Of a stretch of DNA of 64,000 bases, positions 34,733-44,020 are shown one piece after another (the stretch's first letter is position 1; every line of letters begins with the position of its first letter). Made by a program: the position numbers and the translations under genes. Under the pieces are notes generated by a model that searched no databases, was not told the DNA's origin, and saw only the letters and a program-made list of their open reading frames with translations. The DNA is from an uncultured Eubacterium sp. (lineage in GTDB: Bacteria > Bacillota > Clostridia > Oscillospirales > Acutalibacteraceae), in the NCBI GenBank assembly GCA_910577195.1, contig CAJTLP010000004.1, forward strand, positions 124,001 to 188,000, written 5' to 3'.

Positions 34733-36304
34733 TTGAAATATAAATTAAAATTCAATTTACTGCCCAACGAGGCATGGTACGGTGCAGATATCAATTACGG
34801 ATATAAACTGCCTGTAACTGAAAACAGTAGAACAAAAACGGATACACGATACATAGACAGTTACAATCAGGCGACTCCGCTTTGGGTCAGCAATAAAGGC
34901 AGGTATATATGGAGCAACGCAGGCTACATGGTAAAGTGGAATAAAGGTACGGCAGTCTGTTACTCTGAAAAAAGTGAAATCAAGCTGTATGATGGCTATA
35001 AGAATCTGCGCGGTGCTTATCTTGCCGCAAGCAAAGCACATTTTCCTTTTGACGGCAAGCTTCCTGATGAAATGATGTTTCGTACACCTCAATACTGCAC
35101 GTGGATTCATCTTGCCACGAATCAGAACGAAGATGAAATTATTGATTTTGCAAAAGGTATTTTAGATTCCGGAATGGCAGCCGGTGAGCTTATTATTGAT
35201 GACGGCTGGCAGACCGATTTCGGTGAATGGGAGTTTCATCCTGACAAGTTCAAAAATCCTAAAAGGATGATTGATGAGCTGCACCAAATGGGATTCAAGG
35301 TGATTTTATGGATTTGTCCGTTTGTTGCACCGACAGTTAAAGACTATTCCTTTATGATTGAAAACCGAATGCTTGTGCGAAACTGTTTTGGTAAAACTGC
35401 TTACCGCACTTGGTGGAACGGCAAGCATCCTGTATTGGATTTATCTAATCCTAAATCTGTTGAATGGTTCAAGGCAACTGCTGACAGACTGATGAACGAA
35501 TATGGTGTTGACGGCTTTAAGCAGGATGCAGGTGATGCTTATTTTTATAAGGACAGTGACCGAACTTTCAGACCCGGAACAGATGCCAATGAACAGTCTT
35601 ACCTCTGGGCGGAAACTGCACGTGAATATGAATTTAACGAATTGCGAGCCTGCTTTAAGGGAGGCGGCTGGGGTGTAACACAACGTCTGGCGGACAAAAC
35701 TCACAGCTGGGACAGAAACGGACTGAATACCTTGATTCCAAATGCTTTGCTGCAGGGGCTGAGCGGTTATCCTTATTCCTGTCCTGATATGATAGGCGGC
35801 GGTGAAATCAGCAGCTTTAAGCGTAAGAATGGAGACACCTTCAGTATTGATAAAGCTGAAAATGAGTTCGATACGGAGCTGCTTATACGGTGGTGCCAAT
35901 GCAGTGCACTTATGCCGATGATGCAATATAGTTTCGCAATATGGAAAATAGAAAATGATACTGCAAGAGAGGTCTGTATCAGCTGTGCAGAGCTTCATCA
36001 GAAATACGCTGACACAATTATTTCCCTCGCGCAAAACGCATCAAAAACAGGAGAGCCGATTATACGCTCATTGGAATATCAGTATCCCAATCAGGGATAT
36101 GAGAAAGTGAATGATATGTTTATGCTTGGTGAAAGTATTTTGGTTTCGCCTGTTCTGAAAAAAGGTGACAGGCAAAAAACACTTCGCCTTCCGAATGGTA
36201 AATGGCGTTATGTACCTAACAAGAAAGTATATATCGGCGGAGAAATCATTACGGTTGATGCACCGCTTGATGTACTGCCGATATTTGAAAAGACAGCAGA
36301 TTAA
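34733..36304 (+). CDS. Family 31 alpha-glycosidase
   Basis: 523 residues from TTG 34733 (GGGGAG six bases upstream). The compact GH31 form shows IDDGWQTDFGEWEFHPDKFK, KVILWICPFVAP, the nucleophile Asp in DGFKQDAGD, and a likely acid/base Asp in KTHSWDRNG. It lacks a signal peptide, so it acts in the cytoplasm on imported alpha-linked sugars (glucose, xylose or galactose cannot be told apart). It is shorter than typical GH31 (700-800 residues): the N-terminal sandwich is reduced and only a short C-terminal sandwich remains. It is followed 28 bp later by a class IV aminotransferase. Confidence 0.88.
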   Translation: MKYKLKFNLLPNEAWYGADINYGYKLPVTENSRTKTDTRYIDSYNQATPLWVSNKGRYIWSNAGYMVKWNKGTAVCYSEKSEIKLYDGYKNLRGAYLAASKAHFPFDGKLPDEMMFRTPQYCTWIHLATNQNEDEIIDFAKGILDSGMAAGELIIDDGWQTDFGEWEFHPDKFKNPKRMIDELHQMGFKVILWICPFVAPTVKDYSFMIENRMLVRNCFGKTAYRTWWNGKHPVLDLSNPKSVEWFKATADRLMNEYGVDGFKQDAGDAYFYKDSDRTFRPGTDANEQSYLWAETAREYEFNELRACFKGGGWGVTQRLADKTHSWDRNGLNTLIPNALLQGLSGYPYSCPDMIGGGEISSFKRKNGDTFSIDKAENEFDTELLIRWCQCSALMPMMQYSFAIWKIENDTAREVCISCAELHQKYADTIISLAQNASKTGEPIIRSLEYQYPNQGYEKVNDMFMLGESILVSPVLKKGDRQKTLRLPNGKWRYVPNKKVYIGGEIITVDAPLDVLPIFEKTAD

Positions 36305-36332
36305 ATGAATATTCTAAGTAAAGGGAAAACGT

Positions 36333-37181
36333 ATGAATAATTTAGGCTATTATAACGGAATATATGATGAAATAGAAAATATGCAGATACCGATGCTGGA
36401 CAGAGTCTGCTGGTTCGGTGACGGGATTTATGATGCAACCTATTCACATAACTATAAAATATTTGATTTGGATGCGCATTTAAATCGGTTTTATAACAGT
36501 GCAAGGCTTCTTGACATTGTAATGCCGATTGAACGTGAAGAGCTTGAAGAACTTTTAAAAGAGCTTGTGCTAAAGGTTGACGACGGTGATCAGTTTGTAT
36601 ATATGCAGGTCACTCGCGGTTCAGGACTGAGAGAGCATATTTATTCATCAGGTGATCAGAATAAAGCGAATCTATGGATTACATTGACTCCGTCTAAGGT
36701 GTCTGATACCTATAAGCCGATTGATGTTATTACTTATGAAGATAAGCGCTTTGAATACTGCAACTGCAAAACACTGAATCTGATTCCCTCCTGCCTTGCT
36801 GTCACTGCTGCAGAACGTGCAGGATGTGAGGAGGCAATCTTTGTCAGAGACGGTATTGTAACAGAGTGTGCACATTCCAATGTTTCTATTTTCAAAAATG
36901 GCAAGGTAATTACGCATCCGCTTGATGATAAAGTGCTTCCAGGTACAGCCAGAATCAGACTTCTTGCATTTGCTCAAAAGCTTGGATTTGAGGTTGAAGA
37001 GAGGGAGTATACTATAAGTGAACTTATGGAGGCAGACGAAATTGTCATTCATTCAACAGGCTCCTTTTGTATTCCTGTTACAACAGTTGACGGAAAGCTT
37101 GTCGGTGGTAAAGCACCTGCTATGCTTAAGGCAATTCAGGACGCACTTGTGGCTGATTTTGAGGAGCAATGCAAGGATTAA
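36333..37181 (+). CDS. Class IV aminotransferase (D-amino-acid transaminase-like)
   Basis: 282 residues. PLP-dependent fold type IV with YNGIYDEIENMQIPMLDRV, QVTRGSG, the PLP-Lys in CKTLNLIPS and ECAHSNVSIFKNGKVITHPL, near the pattern of D-alanine transaminases and branched-chain aminotransferases. It interconverts D-amino acids and 2-oxo acids, for example to supply D-Glu for the cell wall. The association with a GH31 gene is not an obvious pathway and may be incidental. It is complete and ends at a terminator. Confidence 0.85.
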   Translation: MNNLGYYNGIYDEIENMQIPMLDRVCWFGDGIYDATYSHNYKIFDLDAHLNRFYNSARLLDIVMPIEREELEELLKELVLKVDDGDQFVYMQVTRGSGLREHIYSSGDQNKANLWITLTPSKVSDTYKPIDVITYEDKRFEYCNCKTLNLIPSCLAVTAAERAGCEEAIFVRDGIVTECAHSNVSIFKNGKVITHPLDDKVLPGTARIRLLAFAQKLGFEVEEREYTISELMEADEIVIHSTGSFCIPVTTVDGKLVGGKAPAMLKAIQDALVADFEEQCKD

Positions 37182-37200
37182 TTTATTCAAATAAAAATAA

Positions 37201-37247
37201 AATGCTTCAATCGGTACTTTATGGACTGATTGAAGCATTATTTTTTT
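37201..37247 (+). terminator. Intrinsic terminator after the aminotransferase gene
   Basis: A 12-bp stem (AATGCTTCAATC and its complement) followed by seven T residues. Confidence 0.88.
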
Positions 37248-37269
37248 GCTTTATGTTATATAAAAATAT

Positions 37270-39489
37270 TCAGGACAAAATATCTATATTTTTATTTGTT
37301 GATATGCTGTCTGAAAGCTTTGTGTTCAGCAACTGAACAGGTTTGTCACTCTTGATATTTGTTATAAGGCCGTTTTTCCATTCGAAGCTGATTTTTGCAC
37401 CGTTTACAACCATATCTTTAACTTTACCTGATTTTGCAAAATTCTCAGGCAGAGCAGGTAAAAGCTCTATGATTCCGTTTTCTTCCGTTACAAGCATTTC
37501 ATTGATGCCTGCCACAAAGCCGAGATTGCCGTCTATCTGAAAATAGAAGGGTGGGTGAACACAAAACATATTTGAAAAGATTGCATGTGAAAGCAGTCCT
37601 TTAATAACATTACGTGCTGTATACGCATCACGCAGTCTTGCAGCAAGGCAGATTGCCCAGGCAGCAGACCAGCCTATGTGCTGACCTGAGTTATCAAGAC
37701 GGAATTTAAAAAGCTTTTTTATCCATTCTGTCTGCTGGGGATTCTTATGATATCCGATAATATTTGCAGGATAAAATGCATAAAGCGGTGAAAAATGTCT
37801 GTGTCCCTTTTCAGGTGTATCGTACTCCTTATGCCATTCACATATGCCGTTTTCACCGTTTTTAAATGGATAAAGCTTTGAATACTTTTCCGTTATTTCT
37901 GTTTTTAAAGCTTCATCATCTGAAAGGATTAATGCATTTTTGAATGCTTGTCTGACGATTCCCATATCAAAAGCAGATGCATAATCAAGCTTGCATCTCT
38001 TTCCGTTATTTATAAACACATTTTCAGGCGATGCTGACGGACATATAACATAATATTCATTATGCAAAACAAGATAATCATTTGAAAATTTTGCAGCCTC
38101 TGTTACGATTTCTTTGATTTTGTCCTTGTATTCATTCAGAAAGCCATTTTGATAGTGCGTATATATTTCATTGGCAAGCCAGACACCGCAGAGGGGCTCA
38201 AACATATAATTTGCATCACCCTGAACAGGCGGAGTTTTACGCCAGATATCCACATTGTGATTGCAGGCAAAGCCGCTGCAGCCATAGTTGATTTCAGCCG
38301 TTTTTCTTCCTGTGATTAAAGTCTCATATACCATCTGAATCAGCGGTTCAATACATTCGGACAAGCCGGAGCGTGAGGCTCCCCAGTAATTCATCTGTGT
38401 ATTGATGTTGACAGTGTAATTACTGCTCCAGGGTGGGCGGACAGAATGATTCCATATGCCCTGAAGATTAAGAGGCTGACCGCCTTTTCGGCTGCCTGAA
38501 ATAATCATATATTTGCCGTAATTATACAGAAGCTCACATAGTGCCTTTTCATCAGCTCCCTTTTTAACGGATTGAATCAATTCATCCGTTGGTATACTTG
38601 TTTCGGAATGAAAAGAAATGCTTTGCTGATTATAGAGCTTTGAGAAATCATCAATATGTTTTTTCTTGAGTTCATTATAATCGCACTCTTGTATATTGCT
38701 TAAGACCGCACGGCATTTTTCCAAAACAGCTTTTGTATCTGTACAGGGCATTTTATCAAAACCGTTAAATCCTGTTGCAGTTGCAAAATAGATTGTAAGC
38801 TCAGTTGCATTTTGTACTGTCAAATGCTTACATTTTCTTTTGATAGTGCCGTTGGTATAAGCCTGAGCCAGCAGGCAAAATGCCATACCCTTTTTTTTAT
38901 TATATCTGATGGGGTAAAGCTCCGTACGTAAATAGTTGGGAGCTGCATAATCAGGTGCATGGCCAAGCAGATACAAACTGTTATCATTTGTATTTGTGCA
39001 GCTGCGCAGCTTGCTTTTTGCACTGATTTTTACTGAAAAAGGTTTATCGGAATTTATTTTGTAAACCGTTATTCTGTCAGGGTTTGATGAAAAAATTTCA
39101 GATTTGCAGCTGTTTGACCGAACCGTATGTACACCTGTTGTTAAGTCGAGACTTCTTGAAATCATATTTTTGTCCGTTTTTCTGAATCGAAGAATGATAT
39201 CACCAAGCGGTAAAAAGGTTTCACTGTAAAAGCCTTTGAGCTTATCCTCGCAAAGCGTATCAGCCTCGTCGTTTTTGCCTTCAAAAATGAGTTGGCGTAC
39301 CTTTTCAAGATGATTAAGACTATCTGATGAATTGTAGTTTTTAGGATAACCTGACCACAGTGTGCCGTCATTAAAGCAGAGTCTTTCCTTTTTGTGTGAA
39401 CCGTATACCATAACTCCCATAAAGCCGTTACCTAAGGGTAATGCTTCACGCCAGTTTTTAGCAGGTTGCTTGTACCAGATTTTATTCAT
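37270..39489 (-). CDS. Family 95 alpha-L-fucosidase-like glycosidase
   Basis: About 739 residues, no signal peptide. The N-terminal beta domain (ALPLGNGFMGVMVYGSHKKE) leads to an (alpha/alpha)6 barrel with NLQGIWNHSVRPPWSSNYTV, NINTQMNYWGASRSGLSECI and PFYFQIDGNLGFVAGINEML, the conserved GH95 elements. It would act on imported fucosylated glycans (alpha-1,2-fucose) or, as in some GH95 enzymes, on alpha-L-galactosides. GGAG supports start 39489. It is a single-gene unit facing the aminotransferase terminator. Confidence 0.92.
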   Translation of the reverse strand: MNKIWYKQPAKNWREALPLGNGFMGVMVYGSHKKERLCFNDGTLWSGYPKNYNSSDSLNHLEKVRQLIFEGKNDEADTLCEDKLKGFYSETFLPLGDIILRFRKTDKNMISRSLDLTTGVHTVRSNSCKSEIFSSNPDRITVYKINSDKPFSVKISAKSKLRSCTNTNDNSLYLLGHAPDYAAPNYLRTELYPIRYNKKKGMAFCLLAQAYTNGTIKRKCKHLTVQNATELTIYFATATGFNGFDKMPCTDTKAVLEKCRAVLSNIQECDYNELKKKHIDDFSKLYNQQSISFHSETSIPTDELIQSVKKGADEKALCELLYNYGKYMIISGSRKGGQPLNLQGIWNHSVRPPWSSNYTVNINTQMNYWGASRSGLSECIEPLIQMVYETLITGRKTAEINYGCSGFACNHNVDIWRKTPPVQGDANYMFEPLCGVWLANEIYTHYQNGFLNEYKDKIKEIVTEAAKFSNDYLVLHNEYYVICPSASPENVFINNGKRCKLDYASAFDMGIVRQAFKNALILSDDEALKTEITEKYSKLYPFKNGENGICEWHKEYDTPEKGHRHFSPLYAFYPANIIGYHKNPQQTEWIKKLFKFRLDNSGQHIGWSAAWAICLAARLRDAYTARNVIKGLLSHAIFSNMFCVHPPFYFQIDGNLGFVAGINEMLVTEENGIIELLPALPENFAKSGKVKDMVVNGAKISFEWKNGLITNIKSDKPVQLLNTKLSDSISTNKNIDILS

Positions 39490-39665
39490 CGTGTTTCTCC
39501 TGTTATACATTATAAATCAGCTTTTATTATACTTCACAGCATTGAACAATACTTTATATTTTCATTCAAAAAGTTTAGAAAAGCAATCACATTATTTATT
39601 TTATGATTGAGTTATAACATATTCAGATGTAACAGCTATGAAATTTATAAAGAAAAATGCATAGC

Positions 39666-39694
39666 TTGACAAAAGCATCAAGTTTGTGTATAGT
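39666..39694 (+). promoter_or_regulatory. Consensus promoter of the MATE gene
   Basis: TTGACA (39666-39671), a 17-bp spacer and TATAGT (39689-39694). Transcription should start near 39701, leaving a leader of about 109 bases. Confidence 0.75.
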
Positions 39695-39744
39695 ATTGTT
39701 GCAAAAAATATGTTGTGGATTTTTCCGGACAAGGTCATCTTTTC

Positions 39745-39782
39745 GCCACACAATTACCTTAGTGTAGTTGTGTGGCTTTTTT
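39745..39782 (+). terminator. Leader terminator (attenuator) upstream of the MATE gene
   Basis: A 13-bp stem, GCCACACAATTAC (39745-39757) against GTAGTTGTGTGGC (39764-39776) with one G-U pair, followed by six T residues, lies between promoter and start codon. TGTGG at 39712-39716 could pair with CCACA of the stem as an antiterminator. This is the shape of conditional premature termination, for example drug-induced ribosome stalling. The inducing signal is not visible. Confidence 0.7.
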
Positions 39783-39809
39783 ATGTTAATTTGTACTCAG
39801 GAGGATATG

Positions 39810-41138
39810 ATGGAGCAAACGTATATGAAGGAAAGAAAGATACTGCCTTTGGTACTGTCAATGTCCTTGCCTATGGTATTGTCTATGGCAGTGAATTCAC
39901 TGTATAACATTGTGGACAGCTATTTTGTGGCACAGATGAGTGAAGAGGCTATGACGGCATTGGCACTTGTTTATCCGATACAGAATATGGTCAATGCTGT
40001 TGCAGTAGGCTTTGCAATCGGTATAAATGCCTGTGTTGCATTCTGGCTCGGTGCAAAGGAGAAGGCGCTTGCAAATCAATCCGCCACGCAGGGAATGCTT
40101 TTCAGCCTGATACACGGAATCGGTATGAGTATTCTGTGCATTGCCTTAGCACCTGCATTTTTATCTATGTTTTCATCTGACAGTGAAACAATTGAGCTGG
40201 CACTGACGTATTCAAATAGAGCCTTTCTGTTCTGCCCTGTAATCACAATAGGCATAGGCTATGAAAAAATATTTCAGGCAGTGGGGAAAATGAAGGTTTC
40301 TATGTTCAGTATGATGTGCGGCTTTATTGTGAATATTGTACTTGATCCTCTTATGATTTTCGGAATAGGATTTTTCCCTGAAATGGGAATAGCAGGTGCC
40401 GCCTATGCGACAGGAATAGGACAGTGTGTCACTCTTATTGTATATCTGCTGTTTTATCATTTTGATAAGATTCCTGTAAAAATAAAGAAAGAATATCTGC
40501 GTCCTAATGCAAATGTAATTCAAAAAATGTATTCTGTCGGTATTTCGGCATCGCTGAATCTTGCTTTGCCGTCCTTGCTTATTTCCGTGCTCAATGCAAT
40601 ACTGGCTTCATTCGGTGCGGTGTATGTGCTTGTGCTCGGAGTTTATTATAAACTGCAGACGTTTATTTATCTTACAGCGAACGGAATTGTGCAGGGTATA
40701 AGACCCCTTATGGGTTATAATTACGGTGCTAAGGAATACGGCAGAGTGAAAAGCATTTTTAAAACATCATTGTTCTTAATTGCAATTGTTATGGTAATTG
40801 GTACGATTCTGTCCTGGACTATACCGACAAGCCTTATTGGTCTGTTCACTGAAAATACGGAAACAATCAAGATAGGCGCAAAGGCTCTGCAGATTATCAG
40901 CTTAGGCTTTATTGTATCAGCAGTGTCTGTAACCTGCTGCGGAGCACTGGAGGGACTCGGCAAAGGTCTGCCGTCTCTCTGTATATCTTTGCTCAGATAT
41001 ATTGTAATCATTATTCCGCTGGCATTTTTGCTCAGCAGATTTTTACAGGCAGACGGCGTATGGTATGCTTTTTGTATTACAGAAGCTATAACGGCGGTTG
41101 TTTCATTGATAATTTACAAAAAGTCAGCTAAAAGCTGA
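39810..41138 (+). CDS. MATE-family multidrug/metabolite efflux protein
   Basis: About 443 residues with twelve membrane helices. MATE features include SMSLPMVLSMAVNSLYNIVD at the N-terminus, LVYPIQNMVNAVAVGFAIGI, and the helix 7-8 region ASLNLALPSLLISVLNAILA. It exports cationic drugs or metabolites in exchange for H+ or Na+. AGGAGG lies five to six bases from ATG 39810 and too near ATG 39807. The leader terminator suggests inducible expression. It is intact. Confidence 0.9.
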   Translation: MEQTYMKERKILPLVLSMSLPMVLSMAVNSLYNIVDSYFVAQMSEEAMTALALVYPIQNMVNAVAVGFAIGINACVAFWLGAKEKALANQSATQGMLFSLIHGIGMSILCIALAPAFLSMFSSDSETIELALTYSNRAFLFCPVITIGIGYEKIFQAVGKMKVSMFSMMCGFIVNIVLDPLMIFGIGFFPEMGIAGAAYATGIGQCVTLIVYLLFYHFDKIPVKIKKEYLRPNANVIQKMYSVGISASLNLALPSLLISVLNAILASFGAVYVLVLGVYYKLQTFIYLTANGIVQGIRPLMGYNYGAKEYGRVKSIFKTSLFLIAIVMVIGTILSWTIPTSLIGLFTENTETIKIGAKALQIISLGFIVSAVSVTCCGALEGLGKGLPSLCISLLRYIVIIIPLAFLLSRFLQADGVWYAFCITEAITAVVSLIIYKKSAKS

Positions 41139-41162
41139 CTTTTATTTTTTTGAAAAAAACTC

Positions 41163-41193
41163 TTGACTTTGAGTTAACTCCAGAGTATATAAT
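41163..41193 (+). promoter_or_regulatory. MerR-type promoter with 19-bp spacer
   Basis: TTGACT (41163-41168) and TATAAT (41188-41193) are separated by 19 bp, two more than optimal, the hallmark of promoters that MerR proteins untwist. The spacer contains the perfect palindrome GAGTTAACTC. The adjacent MerR gene is the first gene transcribed, so it is autoregulated. Confidence 0.85.
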
Positions 41194-41218
41194 GATCGAG
41201 AATTAGTGGGGTGATAAT

Positions 41219-41614
41219 ATGACAATTAAAGAGGTAAGTGAAAAATATTCCGTTTCGCAGGACACACTCAGATATTATGAAAGAGTAGGTATGATTCCGC
41301 CTGTAACAAGGACAAGCGGCGGTATGCGTGACTATCAGGAAGAGGATTTGAAGTGGCTTGAACTGGCACTGTGTATGAGAAATGCAGGACTGCCTGTTGA
41401 AGCGATGATAGAATATCTGAAGCTGTTTCAGCAGAGTGATGAAACCATATCCGCAAGACTGGAGCTTTTAACTGCGCAGCGTGATATACTCGTTGCTAAA
41501 AAAACGGAAATAGAGAATACCCTGAAACGTCTCAATTATAAAATATCAAAATATGAAGAGGCGGTAAAAACAGGAAAGCTTGAATGGAATAAAGATAGTA
41601 ACTGTAATTTTTAG
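41219..41614 (+). CDS. MerR-family regulator (AdhR-like)
   Basis: 131 residues: winged HTH (TIKEVSEKYSVSQDTLRYYE, GMIPPVTRTSGGMRDYQEED), then a long coiled-coil helix. LALCMRNAGL contains a Cys at the place of the conserved sensor Cys of the aldehyde-responsive AdhR group. There is no metal-binding Cys cluster. First gene of the AKR-cupin-CMD operon, with the 19-bp-spacer promoter upstream. Likely role: sensing reactive aldehydes or electrophiles and activating the operon. Confidence 0.9.
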   Translation: MTIKEVSEKYSVSQDTLRYYERVGMIPPVTRTSGGMRDYQEEDLKWLELALCMRNAGLPVEAMIEYLKLFQQSDETISARLELLTAQRDILVAKKTEIENTLKRLNYKISKYEEAVKTGKLEWNKDSNCNF

Positions 41615-41626
41615 GAGGGCAGGACA

Positions 41627-42775
41627 ATGAAATATAATCCGCTTGGAAATACAGGCTTAATGGTCAGTGAAATCGGTATGGGCTGTGAGGGCTTTGCCGT
41701 TCATCATTGTAAAAATACTGCACTGCTTTTTGACGAGGCTGAAAGGCAGGGCATAAACTATTTTGATTTATATACATCAAATCCGGATGTGAGAGCCAGT
41801 GTTGGCGAAGCCTTAAAGGGCAGAAGGGAAAAGTTTGTTATTCAGTCCCACATCTGCTCAGTCTGGAAGGACGGTCAGTATAAACGTACACGCAATATCA
41901 ATGAGGTTAAAAACGGCTTTGAGGAAATGATGAGCCTGCTCCAAACAGATTATATTGATGTGGGTATGATACATTATTGTGACTCGCTGAAGGACTGGAA
42001 TGAAATTGCAGACGGCGAGGTTATGAAATATGCGCTTGAACTGAAAAAACAGGGCAGAATTCATCATATAGGACTCAGCAGCCACAATCCTGATGTTGCT
42101 TTACAGGCGGTGAAAAGTGGCAACATTGAGGTGCTTATGTTCAGTGTCAATCCCTGCTATGATTTGCAGCCTGCGAATGAGGACGTTGAACAGCTCTGGA
42201 ATGAGGAAAACTATGTAAATCCTCTTGAAAATATGGAGCCTGCAAGACAGGAACTCTATGAGCTATGTCAGGCAAAAGGTGTGGGTATTACAGTTATGAA
42301 AGCCTTCGGCGGCGGTGATTTGCTGGATGCTGAGCTTTCGCCTGCAGGCAGGGCTCTTACTGTCAATCAGTGTATCAATTATGCACTGACAAGACCTGCA
42401 GTTGCCACAGTTCTGGTCGGTGCTCACAGTGTTGAGCAGCTGCAGGATAGCTGTGAATATGAAAATGCAACGGATGAAGAAAGAGATTATGCCACAGCAC
42501 TGGCATCTTTCCCTAATATCAGTTGGAGGGGGCACTGTATGTATTGCAGTCACTGTGCGCCTTGCCCCAAAAAGATTGACGTTGCTTCGGTAACAAAATT
42601 TTTGAATTTATCACTTGCACAGGGTGAGGTGCCTGAGGCGGTCAGGGAGCATTATGATTTGCTCGGTCACTATGCAGGGGATTGTATTGCCTGCGGTGCC
42701 TGTGAAAAAAGATGCCCATTTGAGGTAAGCATTATTGAAAATATGAAAAAAGCGAAAGAAATATTCGGAAAGTAG
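41627..42775 (+). CDS. Aldo/keto reductase with C-terminal 2[4Fe-4S] ferredoxin-like domain
   Basis: 382 residues. An AKR barrel (NPLGNTGLMVSEIGMGCEGF, GMIHYCDSLKDW, GRIHHIGLSSHNP) is followed by two cysteine clusters, CMYCSHCAPCPKKI and CIACGACEKRCPFE. The usual catalytic Tyr and Lys positions look altered (YTSNPDVR, VIQSHI), so classical NADPH-carbonyl chemistry is uncertain and electrons may pass through the clusters. It follows merR by 12 bp with AGGAGG. Its role is probably reductive removal of aldehydes or other electrophiles. Confidence 0.9.
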   Translation: MKYNPLGNTGLMVSEIGMGCEGFAVHHCKNTALLFDEAERQGINYFDLYTSNPDVRASVGEALKGRREKFVIQSHICSVWKDGQYKRTRNINEVKNGFEEMMSLLQTDYIDVGMIHYCDSLKDWNEIADGEVMKYALELKKQGRIHHIGLSSHNPDVALQAVKSGNIEVLMFSVNPCYDLQPANEDVEQLWNEENYVNPLENMEPARQELYELCQAKGVGITVMKAFGGGDLLDAELSPAGRALTVNQCINYALTRPAVATVLVGAHSVEQLQDSCEYENATDEERDYATALASFPNISWRGHCMYCSHCAPCPKKIDVASVTKFLNLSLAQGEVPEAVREHYDLLGHYAGDCIACGACEKRCPFEVSIIENMKKAKEIFGK

Positions 42776-42787
42776 AGGTAACACATT

Positions 42788-43230
42788 ATGCGATATGCAT
42801 CTTATGAAGAATTTGAAAAAGCAAACAAATTCGGCAGGGGTAATTCCAACGATGCCTTTGCACAGTATTTTATCGGTGATTCCTTTTTGAATCCTCTTAC
42901 CAAACCTGAGGAAACATCTGTATTCCTTGCAAACGTAACCTTTGAACCGGGCTGCAGAAACAATTGGCACATTCACCATTCCGCAAGCGGCGGAGGTCAG
43001 ATTTAATCTGTACCGCCGGTGAGGGCTGGTATCAGGAATTCGGCAAAAAGCCTGTCAGCCTCAGTGAGGGTAAGGTTATTGTTATTCCTGCAAATGTCAA
43101 GCATTGGCATGGTGCTAAGGCTGACAGCTGGTTCAGTCATATCGCGTTTGAAGCACCCGGTGAAAATACTTCAAATGAATGGTGCGAGCCTGTGACAGAT
43201 GAAGAATATAATGCACTGGAGGAACGATAA
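42788..43230 (+). pseudogene. Cupin-domain protein with single-base frameshift
   Basis: The 5' part encodes FAQYFIGDSFLNPL and the metal motif NNWHIHHSASGGGQ. A T missing from the run at 43002-43004 then creates TAA (43004-43006). With one T restored the frame continues LICTAGEGWYQEFGKK and VIPANVKHWHGAKADSWF, a complete small cupin of about 147 residues (cupin motifs 1 and 2). Cupins of this type usually pair with carboxymuconolactone-decarboxylase proteins, as here. Its stop overlaps the next ATG (ATAATG), so a frameshift would also reduce translation of that gene. It may be a sequencing error in a homopolymer. Confidence 0.8.
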
Positions 43231-43916
43231 TGTCACTTTATAAAACAGACCCTGAATTTATGGAACGCTTTTCGCATTTTGCCTTTGACGAGGTTGTTCA
43301 CGAGGAAAATCAGCAGCTGGATGATGTTACACGCTATATGGCAATTCTTGCAACGCTTATCGGTTGTCAGGGTACAGATGCCTATCGGGAGATACTGCCG
43401 AAAGCATTAGAGAACGGTGTTACTCCGATAGCTGTTAAGGAAATTGTTTATCAGGCAGTGGATTATTTAGGCTACGGCAGAATGCTGCCCTTTCTGAATA
43501 TCACCAATGAGATTATGGAGAATCGCGGTATTGAGCTTCCGCTTGAGGGTCAGGCAACCACGACCTTTGAGAACAGGCTTGAACGCGGTATTGATGCACA
43601 GGTTGAGATTTTCGGTGAGCATATGAAGGAAGCCTGGAAAGCAGGACATATCAACCGCTGGCTTGCGTCAAACTGCTTTGGCGATTACTATACCAGAACA
43701 GGACTTAATCTTGCACAAAGAGAGATGATTACTTTCTGTTTTCTGTCAGCACAGGGCGGATGCGAGCCGCAGCTTATCGGTCACGCAAAGGGCAATATGA
43801 ATATGGGGAATGATAAGGCATTTTTAATGAAAATTGTTTCTCAGTGCCTGCCGTATATCGGTTATCCGCGCAGCTTGAATGCAATGAATTGCATCAATAA
43901 AGCAGCGGAGGATTAA
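43230..43916 (+). CDS. Double-domain carboxymuconolactone-decarboxylase family protein
   Basis: 228 residues with two CMD/AhpD-like helical domains: one at 20-110 (TRYMAILATLIGCQGTDAYR, VKEIVYQAVDYLGYGR) and one at 125-225 (TRTGLNLAQREMITFCFLSA, YPRSLNAMNCINKAAED). The CXXC of AhpD is absent, so peroxidase activity is not expected. It is the last gene of the MerR-driven operon and is joined to the cupin gene by overlap. Confidence 0.88.
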   Translation: MSLYKTDPEFMERFSHFAFDEVVHEENQQLDDVTRYMAILATLIGCQGTDAYREILPKALENGVTPIAVKEIVYQAVDYLGYGRMLPFLNITNEIMENRGIELPLEGQATTTFENRLERGIDAQVEIFGEHMKEAWKAGHINRWLASNCFGDYYTRTGLNLAQREMITFCFLSAQGGCEPQLIGHAKGNMNMGNDKAFLMKIVSQCLPYIGYPRSLNAMNCINKAAED

Positions 43917-43957
43917 AAGATATCTATGAACAGTGGCAATTGAATGGATGATATCAT

Positions 43958-43998
43958 AAAAGCTCCAGCAAATCCGTACGATTTACAGGAGCTTTTAT
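43958..43998. terminator. Shared terminator between CMD gene and GH18 gene
   Basis: Stem AAAAGCTCC (43958-43966) and GGAGCTTTT (43988-43996), with an inner AAATC/GATTT pairing. T-rich on the + side and between convergent genes. Confidence 0.75.
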
Positions 43999-44020
43999 TG
44001 CAGTATTCTTTGATATTTTA

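Noticed and set aside
39686..39907. Protein-coding gene across the MATE leader
   Set aside because: The frame runs through the terminator and into the MATE gene with no ribosome site; at most a leader peptide.
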